From: Streptomyces seoulensis
Lineage (GTDB): Bacteria > Actinomycetota > Actinomycetes > Streptomycetales > Streptomycetaceae
Reading direction: 5' to 3'
Assembly: GCF_004328625.1 (NCBI RefSeq)
Contig: NZ_CP032229.1
Coordinates: 6,275,364-6,339,363, forward strand
DNA length: 64,000 bases
The notes below the pieces were generated by a model, which had not been told where the DNA came from, ran no database searches, and was given only the letters and a program-made list of their open reading frames with translations. This document shows positions 9,819 to 18,513 of this stretch, in pieces. Each line of letters opens with the position of its first letter. Position 1 is the stretch's first letter. A program made the translations under genes and the position numbers.

Positions 9819-10363
9819 GGTTCCTCCCCGGCGGGACCCGTGGGCGGCGGGTAGGTGAGACGCCCGTCCTCGACGCGCGCGTTCTCGTTCAGCGACGCCG
9901 GCTTCGTGCTCGTCGCCGACATGATGTGGTCCACGTCCGCGCCCGCCGTGAGCAGCGCGTCGGTGATGAGCCTGCGGTGGCAGCGCCAGGGCACCGCCTC
10001 GCTGCACATGATGGCGGGCCGGCCGTGCTCGGCCAGCTCCAGCAGTTCGCCGAGGCCCTCCTGGAACTCGTCCGTGGCCATGTGGTCGGCGTAGTCCCGG
10101 AACGCCTTGACCCGCCAGACGCCGTTGGGACTCGGCACGTCCTTGGGCGTGTGCCGCCGCCCGCCCAGCTGCGGAATCCAGCGGTACTCGATGTCGGGCG
10201 GCAGCGCCTCCTCGATGGCCTGCCGGTTCCACTGCGGGAACTTCCGCGAGGAGGGGAACGAGCGCACATCGACCAGATGGGTGATGCCGTTGTTCCGCAG
10301 CATCGTCACCAGCTCGTCGAAGTCACGCGTGGAGTGCCCCACCGTGCGGATACGGTTCGTCAT
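9815..10363 (-). CDS. DUF488 family protein
   Basis: A 182-aa soluble protein with the DUF488 hallmarks: RTVGHSTRDFDELVTMLRNNGI at the start, LVDVRSFPSSRKFPQWNR, and a late CSEAVPWRCHRRLI segment with conserved Cys and His. Biochemical role unknown. It is the first gene of a coupled pair with the YihY gene. No strong Shine-Dalgarno is visible. Confidence 0.85.
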   Translation of the reverse strand: MTNRIRTVGHSTRDFDELVTMLRNNGITHLVDVRSFPSSRKFPQWNRQAIEEALPPDIEYRWIPQLGGRRHTPKDVPSPNGVWRVKAFRDYADHMATDEFQEGLGELLELAEHGRPAIMCSEAVPWRCHRRLITDALLTAGADVDHIMSATSTKPASLNENARVEDGRLTYPPPTGPAGEEP

Positions 10364-10392
10364 CCCGGCGCCGCCTCACCCGACCGGCCGGT

Positions 10393-11253
10393 TCAGGCGT
10401 TCGCGGCCCGCACCAGCACCCGCTCCTGGGAGATCTTCACGTCCCAGTCCGGCTGCGGCACCGTCGCCGGACCCCGCGTCACCTCGCCGTCGGAGAGCCG
10501 GAACGCGCTGCCGTGCCAGGGGCAGTGCAGGCAGCCGTCCGCGTCCACCGTGCCCTCGTCCAGCGGGCCGCCGGCGTGCGTGCAGGTGGCCGAGAGGGCG
10601 TTCACCGTGCTGCCGTGCCGCACCAGCACCACCGGGACACCGGCCGCGTCGACCCGCAGCGGCTTGTCCTCCTCCAGCGCGGTCAGCGCCGCCACGTCCG
10701 TCCACTTGCCGTTCGGCTCCTCGAACGCCGTGTGATTGACGCCGATGCCGTTCACGTACGACAGGTGGCCGCCCAGGTAGGCCGAGGCGCCGGTCAGTCC
10801 GAGGCCCACCCCGCTCAGCACCACACCGGCGCGCCGGCGGCCGGCCAGCCGGGCCACCCAGGACGCGGTTTGGAGCACGGTCGCCGCACTGTTGAGCATC
10901 CCGTGGACCAGGCCGACCCGCTGCGGGCCGCCGATGGTGTCCGCCCAGTCGGAGGCGCCGCTCGCGGCCGTCGGCACCACGGCGAGCAGACCGAAGCCGA
11001 CGAGTTTGCGGGCCGCCACGGCGCCGCGCTCGCCCGCCGTCAGGTCCAGCACCGTGGCCATGCCCCAGGCGCCGATGGGCACATCTGTCAGCACCGGGTG
11101 CAGCGCGTGGCCCAGCCAGGTGCCGGAGAGCGCGTTCTTGACGGCGGTCGGCTGCGTCACCTTGTTCACCAGCTTGGCCGCCGGACCGGTGAGGGCGTCG
11201 AGCGAGGTGCGGCCCTCGATGTCCCGGATGACGTGCTCGATCTGCTTGGGCAT
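10393..11253 (-). CDS. Membrane Rieske [2Fe-2S] protein with DUF2231 domain
   Basis: A 286-aa protein. The N-terminal ~160 residues form a DUF2231-type four-helix membrane region, with GTWLGHALHPVLTDVPIGAW near residue 45. The C-terminal ~100 residues are a Rieske domain with both cluster motifs, C-T-H-A-G-G-P and C-P-W-H-G-S, so the iron-sulfur site is complete. GAGGAG precedes the ATG. A likely role is electron transfer at the membrane; the redox partner is unknown. Confidence 0.88.
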   Translation of the reverse strand: MPKQIEHVIRDIEGRTSLDALTGPAAKLVNKVTQPTAVKNALSGTWLGHALHPVLTDVPIGAWGMATVLDLTAGERGAVAARKLVGFGLLAVVPTAASGASDWADTIGGPQRVGLVHGMLNSAATVLQTASWVARLAGRRRAGVVLSGVGLGLTGASAYLGGHLSYVNGIGVNHTAFEEPNGKWTDVAALTALEEDKPLRVDAAGVPVVLVRHGSTVNALSATCTHAGGPLDEGTVDADGCLHCPWHGSAFRLSDGEVTRGPATVPQPDWDVKISQERVLVRAANA

Positions 11254-11406
11254 GACACTCGCTCCTCATAGCGTTCGGACCTGGCGGGCCGGTGTCCGTC
11301 ACGGTGCTCCGGCTCGCGCTCTCATCTGGGCCAGGCTGTCCTTGCCCGAGCATCCCGGGCCGCCGGTACGGCAGTTCGCCGCCGGTGGCTGGCCGGGTTC
11401 CCCTCT

Positions 11407-11631
11407 TCAGCGGGGCCACTCCCGCGGGCCCGCGCCCCGCCATTCGATCCACCCCGCGCCGACCACGTCCGTCTCCTCGATCGACGCCAGGACCTCGGGG
11501 CCGGCCCGGCGCAGGAACTCCACGACGTCCAGCACGGTGTAGGCCATGCCGACGAACCGGTCCCCGATACGCACCCGCCTGCCGCCGTCCGGGGCGGGCG
11601 GGTAGATCACGACGGGGATGTCCGCAGCCAT
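11407..11631 (-). CDS. Small conserved hypothetical protein (74 aa)
   Basis: Starts MAADIPVVIYPPAPDGGRR and ends in a Trp/Arg-rich tail (WIEWRGAGPREWPR). No signal peptide or membrane helix. The codon use is typical and the reading frame is intact. It lies 62 bp downstream of the 80-aa gene on the same strand and may share its promoter (see 12013-12040). I recognise the type from Streptomyces genomes but know no function. Confidence 0.6.
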   Translation of the reverse strand: MAADIPVVIYPPAPDGGRRVRIGDRFVGMAYTVLDVVEFLRRAGPEVLASIEETDVVGAGWIEWRGAGPREWPR

Positions 11632-11693
11632 GTCCCGAGCGTGGCCCAGGACCGCGGTCCCCGCATGCCGGAGTGCTCCGTGACGGGGGGGGG

Positions 11694-11936
11694 CTACTCG
11701 ACCGCGGGGTCCTCGTGGCTGTGCCGTACCGCTTCCTGGACCGACCGCTCCAGCGCGCCGCGGTCCTCACCGGTCTCCGCCGACCGGTCGGCGATGGCCG
11801 CGCACACGGCGTCGTACGCCGTGCGCCAGCGGCGCCGCTGGGCGTCGTACTCGCTCCCGGTGAGACCGGCCAGCTTGGCCCGCTCCACCTCGGCGGACCG
11901 TTCCAGGGCGATGAGGCTGTCGGGAATCTCTGCCAC
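11694..11936 (-). CDS. Small charged hypothetical protein (80 aa)
   Basis: The GTG start gives VAEIPDSLIALERSAEVERA. The sequence is helical and strongly charged, ending HEDPAVE. It contains GLTGSEYDAQRRRWRTAYDAV and resembles small Streptomyces proteins of unknown role. The RBS is weak. A promoter-like CCAATCC-N16-CGGAT lies about 77 bp upstream on this strand, identical in pattern to that of the SigK-type sigma gene, so it may belong to that regulon. Confidence 0.6.
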   Translation of the reverse strand: MAEIPDSLIALERSAEVERAKLAGLTGSEYDAQRRRWRTAYDAVCAAIADRSAETGEDRGALERSVQEAVRHSHEDPAVE

Positions 11937-12012
11937 GTGGGGATCGTAAGCGCGGCGGCCTGGGGGCGCCTCCCGGGTCCCGGAGGCGGGGTCTGGGGAC
12001 GGGCGGCGATAG

Positions 12013-12040
12013 ATCCGGTGCCGGAGGGCCGGCGGATTGG
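12013..12040 (-). promoter_or_regulatory. Putative SigK-type promoter, minus strand
   Basis: On the minus strand, CCAATCC (12040-12034), a 16-bp spacer, then CGGAT (12017-12013). The same pattern and spacing precede the fasciclin gene and the sigma gene. It points at the 80-aa gene and lies back to back with the fasciclin promoter. Confidence 0.65.
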
Positions 12041-12074
12041 TTTCGATCTTTCTTTCACCTGATCGGGGGAGTGA

Positions 12075-12102
12075 CCAATCCGCTTCGGCGGCAGGTCCGG
12101 AT
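12075..12102 (+). promoter_or_regulatory. Putative SigK-type promoter of the fasciclin gene
   Basis: CCAATCC (12075-12081), 16 bp, CGGAT (12098-12102). The context GTGACCAATCCGC is identical over 13 bp to the site before the sigma gene. It would leave a leader of roughly 220 nt before the chosen start codon. Compare the published mycobacterial SigK pattern CCATCC...CGAAT. Confidence 0.7.
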
Positions 12103-12330
12103 TCCCTGTGTGAGGGATGAAGAGCGGTACCAACGGTCGCCGGCCGCCCCGGCGCGCTTCGCACTGGGCGCGCCGCGCGGACCGCTCTTCGGAGGAGTCG
12201 GGGCGCCGACTGCCACGAGCCGCCCCGACTCCACCGGCGCCGCCCGCCTCCCCTCCGCCCCGGCTCAGTTTCACCCGTGACGACCATCGGCGCGGCATCC
12301 GTCGCGCCCCCATCAGGAGATGACGTACAG

Positions 12331-12981
12331 ATGATGACCACCACCCGCACCCGCCGTGCCGCCGTCACCCTCGCCGCCGCCGCGGTGCTGCCCCTCGCGC
12401 TGAGCGCCTGCTCCTCCAGCGACTCCAAGGACAGCGGGAAGTCCGACTCCTCCGCGGCCGCCTCCTCGCCCATGGCGAGTCAGAGCATGGGTGCCGGCTC
12501 CATGGACCAGCCGTTCGGCCCGGCGTGTTCCTCGGTGCCGAAGAACGGTGCGGGTTCCTTCGACGGCATGTCCAAGGACCCGGTGGCCACCGCCGCCTCC
12601 AACAACCCGGCCCTGTCCACGCTGGTCGCGGCCGTGAAGAAGGCCGGTCTGGTCGACACGCTCAACAACGCCCAGAACATCACGGTGTTCGCGCCGACCA
12701 ACGACGCCTTCAACAAGATCCCGAAGGCCACCCTGGACAAGGTGCTCAACGACAAGGCCCAGCTCACCAAGATCCTGACCTACCACGTCGTCGGCAAGAA
12801 GCTGGCGCCGAAGGACCTGGAGAACGGCTCCTTCGACACCCTGGAGAAGTCGAAGGTCATGACCTCCGGCTCGGGCGAGTCGTACACCGTGAACGACTCC
12901 GCCAAGGTCGTCTGCGGCAACGTCAAGACCTCCAACGCCAACGTGTACATCATCGACACCGTCCTGATGCCCAAGAGCTGA
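12331..12981 (+). CDS. Fasciclin-domain lipoprotein (MPT70/MPT83-like)
   Basis: A 216-aa protein. The signal peptide has lipobox LSAC (about residue 25), followed by a Ser/Asp-rich spacer. One FAS1 domain spans ~75-215 with the two family boxes ITVFAPTNDAF and ILTYHVVG. Such proteins are surface-exposed adhesion or matrix proteins. The ATGATG start has AGGAG about 11 nt upstream; an upstream ATG at 12277 lacks a better signal. A SigK-type promoter precedes it and the lipid-modification operon follows. M. tuberculosis SigK likewise controls fasciclin proteins MPT70 and MPT83. Confidence 0.92.
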   Translation: MMTTTRTRRAAVTLAAAAVLPLALSACSSSDSKDSGKSDSSAAASSPMASQSMGAGSMDQPFGPACSSVPKNGAGSFDGMSKDPVATAASNNPALSTLVAAVKKAGLVDTLNNAQNITVFAPTNDAFNKIPKATLDKVLNDKAQLTKILTYHVVGKKLAPKDLENGSFDTLEKSKVMTSGSGESYTVNDSAKVVCGNVKTSNANVYIIDTVLMPKS

Positions 12982-12994
12982 CCCCACCCCGGCA

Positions 12995-13032
12995 GCGCCC
13001 GCCCGCTCCGGGTCCCCGGAGCGGGCGGGCGC
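12995..13032 (+). terminator. Strong hairpin after the fasciclin gene
   Basis: Perfect 17-bp stem GCGCCCGCCCGCTCCGG / CCGGAGCGGGCGGGCGC with a tiny loop, 14 nt after the stop. It probably lowers read-through into the FAD oxidoreductase gene, although no separate promoter is obvious before that gene. Confidence 0.75.
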
Positions 13033-13079
13033 GCAGCCCTTTCCACCCCTGACGCCCACTTTCTCGAAGGGAAAGCACG

Positions 13080-14336
13080 ATGCGCCGAACCGCCGTCGTG
13101 GGCAGCGGAGTCGCCGGACTCACCGCCGCCCATGTGCTGCGCCGGGCCCACCACGTCACCCTGTACGAGGCGGACGACCGCCTCGGCGGCCACGCCCACA
13201 CGCACGACCTCATAGCCCCGGACGGCCGCATCCACCGGGTCGACTCCGGATTCATCGTGCACAACCGGCGCACCTACCCGAACCTGCTCCGCCTCTTCCG
13301 TGAACTCGGCGTCGCCACGCAGGAGTCGGAGATGAGCATGTCGGTGCGGTGCGAGGGCTGCGGCCTGGAGTACGCCGGCGCGCGCGGCGCCCGCGGCCTG
13401 CTCGCCCAGCCCCGCAACCTGCTGCGCGGCTCCTACCTGCGCATGCTCGCCGAGGTGACCGCCTTCCACCGGGCCGCCCGCGCCCTGCTGGAGCACGGCG
13501 GCCACTCCACGATGACCCTGGGCGAGTTCATGGACCGGTCGGGCTTCTCCCCGTACTTCCGGGCCCACTTCATGACCCCGCTGGTCTCCTGCGTCTGGTC
13601 CTGCGACGCCGAGACCGCGCAGCACTACCCGGCCGCCTATCTCTTCCGGTTCCTCGACCACCACGGGATGCTCTCCGTCACCGGCTCACCCGTGTGGCGC
13701 ACCGTGACCGGCGGCTCACGCAGCTATGTCGACCGGGTCGCCGCCGAGGTGCAGGACGTCCGCACCAGCACCCCGGTCCGCACCGTGCTGCGCCACGCCG
13801 ACGGGGTCGACATCACCACGCGGGACGGCGTCACCGAGTCCTACGACCACGTCGTCGTCGCCGTCCACCCCGACCAGGCGCTCCGGCTGCTCGGTGACGC
13901 CTCCGCCGAGGAGAAGGAGGTGCTGGGCGCCTTCCGCTACTCCCGGAACACCACCCTGCTGCACACCGACGCCGCCCTGCTGCCCCGGGCCGCCGGCGCC
14001 CGCGCCTCCTGGAACTACCTCATGCCGAGTTGTTCGGCGGGCTCGGACCGGGTACGCGTCACCTACGACATGAACAGGCTCCAGCGTCTCGACGCCTCCC
14101 AGCGCTACCTCGTCACCCTCGGCGGCGAGGACCGCGTCGATCCCTCGCGCGTCCTCGCCCGGATGCGCTACGAACACCCCGTCTACACCCCCGAGTCGGT
14201 CGCGGCCCAGCAGCGGCTGCCCGCACTCGCCACCTCCGTCACCGCGTTCGCCGGCGCCTACCACGGCTGGGGGTTCCACGAGGACGGCTGCCGCAGCGGG
14301 GTCGCGGCCGCGAAGGCGCTGGGGGTGACCTGGTGA
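13080..14336 (+). CDS. FAD-dependent oxidoreductase (amine-oxidase fold) of the lipid operon
   Basis: A 418-aa flavoprotein with the N-terminal dinucleotide motif VVGSGVAGLTAAHVL and then YEADDRLGGHAHTH, the usual second FAD contact. The C-terminal FAD motif is FAGAYHGWGFHEDGCRSG. It corresponds to the Rv0449c-type gene found with ufaA1 and DUF1365 in actinobacteria. In methyl-branched and furan fatty acid pathways, comparable flavoproteins act on the methylated chain. It is first of five genes joined by 4-bp ATGA/GTGA overlaps. GAAGGGAAAG lies upstream of the ATG. Confidence 0.88.
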   Translation: MRRTAVVGSGVAGLTAAHVLRRAHHVTLYEADDRLGGHAHTHDLIAPDGRIHRVDSGFIVHNRRTYPNLLRLFRELGVATQESEMSMSVRCEGCGLEYAGARGARGLLAQPRNLLRGSYLRMLAEVTAFHRAARALLEHGGHSTMTLGEFMDRSGFSPYFRAHFMTPLVSCVWSCDAETAQHYPAAYLFRFLDHHGMLSVTGSPVWRTVTGGSRSYVDRVAAEVQDVRTSTPVRTVLRHADGVDITTRDGVTESYDHVVVAVHPDQALRLLGDASAEEKEVLGAFRYSRNTTLLHTDAALLPRAAGARASWNYLMPSCSAGSDRVRVTYDMNRLQRLDASQRYLVTLGGEDRVDPSRVLARMRYEHPVYTPESVAAQQRLPALATSVTAFAGAYHGWGFHEDGCRSGVAAAKALGVTW

Positions 14337-15061
14337 GCACGGCCGCCCTGTATCCGTGCGTGGTCCGGCACACCCGCCGGGCCCCCGTCCACCACGCCCT
14401 GCGCCACCGCACCTACATGTGGCTCGTCGACACCGACCACATACCCGAACTGCCGCTGCCGCTGCGCCCGTTGGCCCGCTTCCGGGCCCGCGACCACTTC
14501 ACCGGCCGTGCCCCCTCGATCCGGGCCGCGCTCGACGGTTTCCTCGCCGAGCACGGCATCGACCTCGAAGGGGGCCGCGTCATGATGCTCACGCACGCGC
14601 GGGTCCTCGGTCACGTCTTCAACCCCCTCACCCTGTACTGGTGCCACGACCCCGACGGCCGGCCCCGCTGCGTGGTGGCCGAGGTGCACAACACCTACGG
14701 CGGCCGCCACGCCTACCTGCTGCACACCGACCCGGCCGGCAGGGCGGACGTGGACAAGGAGTTCTACGTCTCGCCGTTCTATCCGGTGGACGGCCGCTAC
14801 CACATGCGGCTCCCGCTGCCCGGCGACCGCCTCCAGCTCTCCCTGCGCCTGGACCGCCCCGGCAGCCCGCCCTTCACCGCGACCGTCCACGGCACCCGCC
14901 GCCCCGCCACGACGGGCGCGCTGCTGCGGCTCTCCCTGCGTCACCCCTGGTCGACCCTCGCGGTGTCGGCCGCCATCCGTTTCCACGGCATCCGCCTTTT
15001 CCTCAGGGGCCTGCCGGTGCAGCCGCGCCAGGTCCGCCACGACCCGGAGAACGCCACATGA
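14333..15061 (+). CDS. DUF1365 family protein
   Basis: A 242-aa protein starting at a GTG inside the previous stop (GTGA). Family blocks are LFxxMWLVDTDHIPEL-like residues near the start, GHVFNPLTLYWCHDPDG near 100, AEVHNTYGGRHAYLL near 120 and DKEFYVSPFYPVDGRY near 145. The function of DUF1365 is not established; its constant partnership with CFA-type methyltransferases points to lipid modification. It corresponds to Rv0448c. The stop overlaps the next ATG. Confidence 0.85.
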   Translation: MSTAALYPCVVRHTRRAPVHHALRHRTYMWLVDTDHIPELPLPLRPLARFRARDHFTGRAPSIRAALDGFLAEHGIDLEGGRVMMLTHARVLGHVFNPLTLYWCHDPDGRPRCVVAEVHNTYGGRHAYLLHTDPAGRADVDKEFYVSPFYPVDGRYHMRLPLPGDRLQLSLRLDRPGSPPFTATVHGTRRPATTGALLRLSLRHPWSTLAVSAAIRFHGIRLFLRGLPVQPRQVRHDPENAT

Positions 15062-16338
15062 CCACAGCCCACCCCCGCCCCACGACCAGGACCGCCGCGG
15101 CGGCGGTCCCGGCCCCGGTGGACGCCGGCCGCTGGCCCGACGTGGCCGCCGTGCCCAAGGCGTCCCGGCCGGTGCGTACCGTCGCCGCCGCCGTCGTACG
15201 GCACGCCCTGGGCCGGCTGCCGCTGTGGGTACGGTTCCCCGACGGCACCATCCTGGGCCAGGGCGGACCGCTCATAGAGGTGCGGGACCCGGACGCCTTC
15301 CACGCCCGCATCGGCACCACGGGCCTGATCGGCTTCGGCGAGTCGTACATGGCGGGGGAGTGGGACGCCCCCGACCTGGTCGGCGCGCTCACCGTGCTCG
15401 CCTCCCACGCCGCCGAACTCGTCCCCGCCCCGCTGCAACGGCTGCGCCGCCTGTGGGCGCTGCGCCAGCCCGCCGCCCAACGGAACACCGCGACCGGCGC
15501 CCGCGACAACATCAGCCGCCACTACGACCTGTCCAACGACCTCTTCGCGCTCTTCCTGGACGACACCCTCACCTACTCCTCCGCCGTCTTCCGCGGCTTC
15601 CCCGCCGAGCACGCCCTGCTTCCCGCCGCCCAGCACCGCAAGATCGACCGGCTGCTGGACCTCGCGGAGGTGGGCGAGGGCACCCGGCTGCTGGAGATCG
15701 GCACCGGCTGGGGCGAACTCGCGCTGCGCGCCGCCGCCCGGGGCGCCCACGTCACCTCGCTGACCCTCTCCCGCGAACAGCGCGACCTCGCCCGGCGCCG
15801 CGTCGCCGAGGCCGGCCTCGCCGACCGGGTCGCCATCGAACTGTGCGACTACCGCGAGGCCGAGGGCACCTACGACGCCATCGTCAGCGTGGAGATGATC
15901 GAGGCGGTCGGCGCCGAGTTCTGGCCCGTGTACTTCCGCACCCTCGACGAGCGCCTCGCCCCCGGCGGCCGCGTCGCCCTCCAGGCCATCACGATGCCGC
16001 ACGACCGGATGCTCGCCTCCCGGGACACCCACACCTGGATCCAGAAGTACATCTTCCCCGGCGGCCTGCTGCCCTCCGTCGAGGCCGTCGACCAGACCGT
16101 GCGGGAGCACACCGGCCTCGCCGTCACCCGGCGCGACGCCTTCGGCGCGCACTACGCCGAGACCCTCAGGCTGTGGCGCGAACGGTTCGCCGAGCGCGCC
16201 GAGGAGGTCGACGACCTCGGCTTCGACCACGTCTTCCGCCGCCTGTGGACCTTCTACCTCGCCTACTCCGAGGCCGGGTTCCGCTCCGGCTACCTCGATG
16301 TCCAGCAGTACCTGCTCACCAAGGAGCCCACTCGATGA
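15058..16338 (+). CDS. CFA-synthase-like methyltransferase, copy 1
   Basis: A 426-aa SAM-dependent enzyme of the cyclopropane-fatty-acid synthase family. It has the lipid-binding N-terminal part, NISRHYDLSNDLFALFLD, the SAM motif LLEIGTGWGELAL and the SVEMIEAVG acid segment. Where the family normally has a Cys (TYSC in E. coli CFA and in copy 2), this copy reads LTYSSAVF. The C-terminal IQKYIFPGGLLPS block is typical of UfaA1-like branch-methylating members. Its probable substrate is an unsaturated acyl chain of a phospholipid. ATGA overlaps join it to both neighbours. Confidence 0.88.
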   Translation: MTTAHPRPTTRTAAAAVPAPVDAGRWPDVAAVPKASRPVRTVAAAVVRHALGRLPLWVRFPDGTILGQGGPLIEVRDPDAFHARIGTTGLIGFGESYMAGEWDAPDLVGALTVLASHAAELVPAPLQRLRRLWALRQPAAQRNTATGARDNISRHYDLSNDLFALFLDDTLTYSSAVFRGFPAEHALLPAAQHRKIDRLLDLAEVGEGTRLLEIGTGWGELALRAAARGAHVTSLTLSREQRDLARRRVAEAGLADRVAIELCDYREAEGTYDAIVSVEMIEAVGAEFWPVYFRTLDERLAPGGRVALQAITMPHDRMLASRDTHTWIQKYIFPGGLLPSVEAVDQTVREHTGLAVTRRDAFGAHYAETLRLWRERFAERAEEVDDLGFDHVFRRLWTFYLAYSEAGFRSGYLDVQQYLLTKEPTR

Positions 16339-17648
16339 CCGACCTCCGCACCCCCGTCCGCACCGGCGCCGCGCACCGGCTGGCCGCGCTCGTCGAAGAC
16401 GCGCTCGGGGTCCCGCTGCCGGTCCGGCTGCGCGCGTGGGACGGCAGCGAGACCGGCCCGTCGGGCACCCCCGTCGTCGTACTGCGCTCCCGCCGGGCGC
16501 TGCGCCGGCTGCTCTGGCAGCCCGGTGAACTCGGCCTCGCCCAGGCGTACATCACCGGCGAGCTGGACGTGGAGGGCGACCTCGCCGAGGGGCTGCGCAC
16601 CGTCTGGGCCGCCGGCCGCGAACGCGGCGCCCACGCACCGCGCCTGACCCTGGCCGACCGGGCCCGCGCGGTCGGGGAGGCCGCACGGCTCGGCGCGATC
16701 GGCCCCCGCCCGCCGGTGCCCGCCTCCCAGGCCCGGCTGCGCGGCGGCCGGCACACCAAGGCCCGCGACCGGGCCGCGATCAGCCACCACTACGACCTCT
16801 CCAACGACTTCTACCGCCTCCTCCTCGACGACACCATGGCCTACTCCTGCGGCTACTGGACCGCCGAGGCCGGCGAGAACGCCGATCCCGCCGACGCCCA
16901 GCGGGCCAAGCTCGAGCTGATCTGCCGCAAGCTCGGCCTCACCGCCGGCTCCCGGCTGCTGGACATCGGCTGCGGCTGGGGCTCGCTCACGCTGTACGCC
17001 GCCGAACAGCACAAGGTCGAGGTCACCGCCGTCACCTTGGCCCGCGAGCAGGCCGCGCACGTCCGTGAGCAGGTCCGTGAACGCGGCCTGGAGGACCGGG
17101 TGGAGGTGGTCTGCCAGGACTACCGCGACATCAGCGGCTCCGGCTACGACGCGGTGTCCACCATCGAGATGGGCGAGCACGTCGGCGACGACGAGTACCC
17201 CGCCTTCGCCGCCGCCCTGCACCGCATGGTCCGCCCCGGCGGCCGGGTGATGGTCCAGCAGATGTCCCGGGGCGCCAACGCGCCCGGCGGCGGCGCGTTC
17301 ATCGAGGCGTACATCGCGCCCGACATGCACATGCGGCCCCTCGGCGACACCGTCAACCTCCTGGAGGCGGCCGGTCTGGAGGTGCGGTCCACGGAGTCGA
17401 TGCGCGAGCACTACGTACGCACCGTCGCCGCCTGGCACGAGACCCTGGAGCGCCGCTGGGACGACGTCGTCGCCCTGGTCGGCACCGAGACCGCCCGCGT
17501 GTGGCGGCTGTACCTGGTCGGCGGGGCGCTCGCCTTCGAGGAGGGCCGGATGGGCGTCGACCAGATCCTCTCCGTGCGCAGGGACGGCGCGGGCGGCAGC
17601 GGGCTGGACCTCTCCGAGGCCGCCGACTGGTACCGGGACCTGGTGTGA
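16335..17648 (+). CDS. CFA-synthase-like methyltransferase, copy 2
   Basis: A 437-aa paralogue of the preceding gene with the canonical blocks ISHHYDLSNDFYRLLLDDTMAYSCGYW, the SAM site LLDIGCGWGSL and TIEMGEHVG. Unlike copy 1, it keeps the conserved Cys. The N-terminal ~150 residues form the lipid-binding domain. It is expected to transfer a methylene or methyl group to phospholipid acyl double bonds at the membrane surface. Having both forms next to each other suggests two chemical steps or two substrates. Translation is coupled through ATGA. Confidence 0.9.
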   Translation: MTDLRTPVRTGAAHRLAALVEDALGVPLPVRLRAWDGSETGPSGTPVVVLRSRRALRRLLWQPGELGLAQAYITGELDVEGDLAEGLRTVWAAGRERGAHAPRLTLADRARAVGEAARLGAIGPRPPVPASQARLRGGRHTKARDRAAISHHYDLSNDFYRLLLDDTMAYSCGYWTAEAGENADPADAQRAKLELICRKLGLTAGSRLLDIGCGWGSLTLYAAEQHKVEVTAVTLAREQAAHVREQVRERGLEDRVEVVCQDYRDISGSGYDAVSTIEMGEHVGDDEYPAFAAALHRMVRPGGRVMVQQMSRGANAPGGGAFIEAYIAPDMHMRPLGDTVNLLEAAGLEVRSTESMREHYVRTVAAWHETLERRWDDVVALVGTETARVWRLYLVGGALAFEEGRMGVDQILSVRRDGAGGSGLDLSEAADWYRDLV

Positions 17649-18448
17649 GCGGCTTCGCCTGGGGCGCCTTCGCCGCCAACCTCGGCTGGGCGGCGCTCAC
17701 CGCGCTCGGCGTCATGGTGATCACCTTCGCCGTCGCCGTGCGCAAGGGCATGCACCGGATCGTGGACATCGCCTGGGGCGCCGCGTTCGCCGCGGTCGCC
17801 CTGGCCACGTTCGGCGCGTCGGCGGGCGAGGGAGACCTCGCCCGCCGGGCCCTCGTCACCGCCCTCACCGTCGTCTGGGGTCTCCGGCTCGCCGTCCACA
17901 TCGGGCGGCGCGGCCGGGGCCACGGCGAGGACCCGCGCTACGAGGACATGCTCGGCAAGGCGTCCGGCAACCGGAACCTGTACGCCTTCCGCATGATCTA
18001 CCTGCTCCAGGGCGCCCTGGTCTGGCTGGTCTCGCTGCCGGTCCAGGCCGCCCAGTACGCGGGCGGACCCGTCTCGGTGCTCGCCTGGCTGGGGACGGCC
18101 CTGTGGGCGGTCGGCATCTTCTTCGAGGCCGTCGGCGACGCCCAGAAGGCCCGCTTCAAGGCGGACCCGGCCAACAAGGGCCGCATCATGGACCGGGGCC
18201 TGTGGCGCTACACCCGGCACCCCAACTACTTCGGCGACTTCTGCGTCTGGTGGGGCCTGTTCCTCATCGCCTGCGACGGCGGAGCCGCACCCGCCCTCGT
18301 CTCCTTCGTCTCGCCGCTGGTGATGAGCTATCTGCTGATCAACGGCAGCGGCAAGCGGCTGCTGGAGCGCCGGATGTCCGGCCGCCCCGGCTGGGCGGAG
18401 TACGCCTCCCGCACCAGCGGCTTCTTCCCGCTGCCCCCGCGCGGCTGA
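17645..18448 (+). CDS. DUF1295 membrane protein (steroid-5-alpha-reductase-like fold)
   Basis: A 267-aa protein with about six or seven transmembrane helices and the DUF1295 C-terminal motif LWRYTRHPNYFGDFCVWWG, the NADPH-binding signature shared with isoprenylcysteine methyltransferases and steroid reductases. It starts on a GTG overlapping the previous stop (GTGA). It corresponds to Rv0446c, which also lies between ufaA1 and sigK. A likely role is reduction or modification of the lipid product; this is inference. Confidence 0.87.
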   Translation: MSGFAWGAFAANLGWAALTALGVMVITFAVAVRKGMHRIVDIAWGAAFAAVALATFGASAGEGDLARRALVTALTVVWGLRLAVHIGRRGRGHGEDPRYEDMLGKASGNRNLYAFRMIYLLQGALVWLVSLPVQAAQYAGGPVSVLAWLGTALWAVGIFFEAVGDAQKARFKADPANKGRIMDRGLWRYTRHPNYFGDFCVWWGLFLIACDGGAAPALVSFVSPLVMSYLLINGSGKRLLERRMSGRPGWAEYASRTSGFFPLPPRG

Positions 18449-18462
18449 CGCCGGACCACGAA

Positions 18463-18498
18463 AGGAGGGGAGCCCCGGACCACCGGGGCTCCCCTCCT
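18463..18498. terminator. Bidirectional terminator between lipid operon and rskA
   Basis: Perfect 16-bp stem AGGAGGGGAGCCCCGG / CCGGGGCTCCCCTCCT with a 4-nt loop, between convergent genes. Short A and T runs are on neither side. Confidence 0.85.
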
Positions 18499-18513
18499 CT
18501 CGTGTCACTCCGC

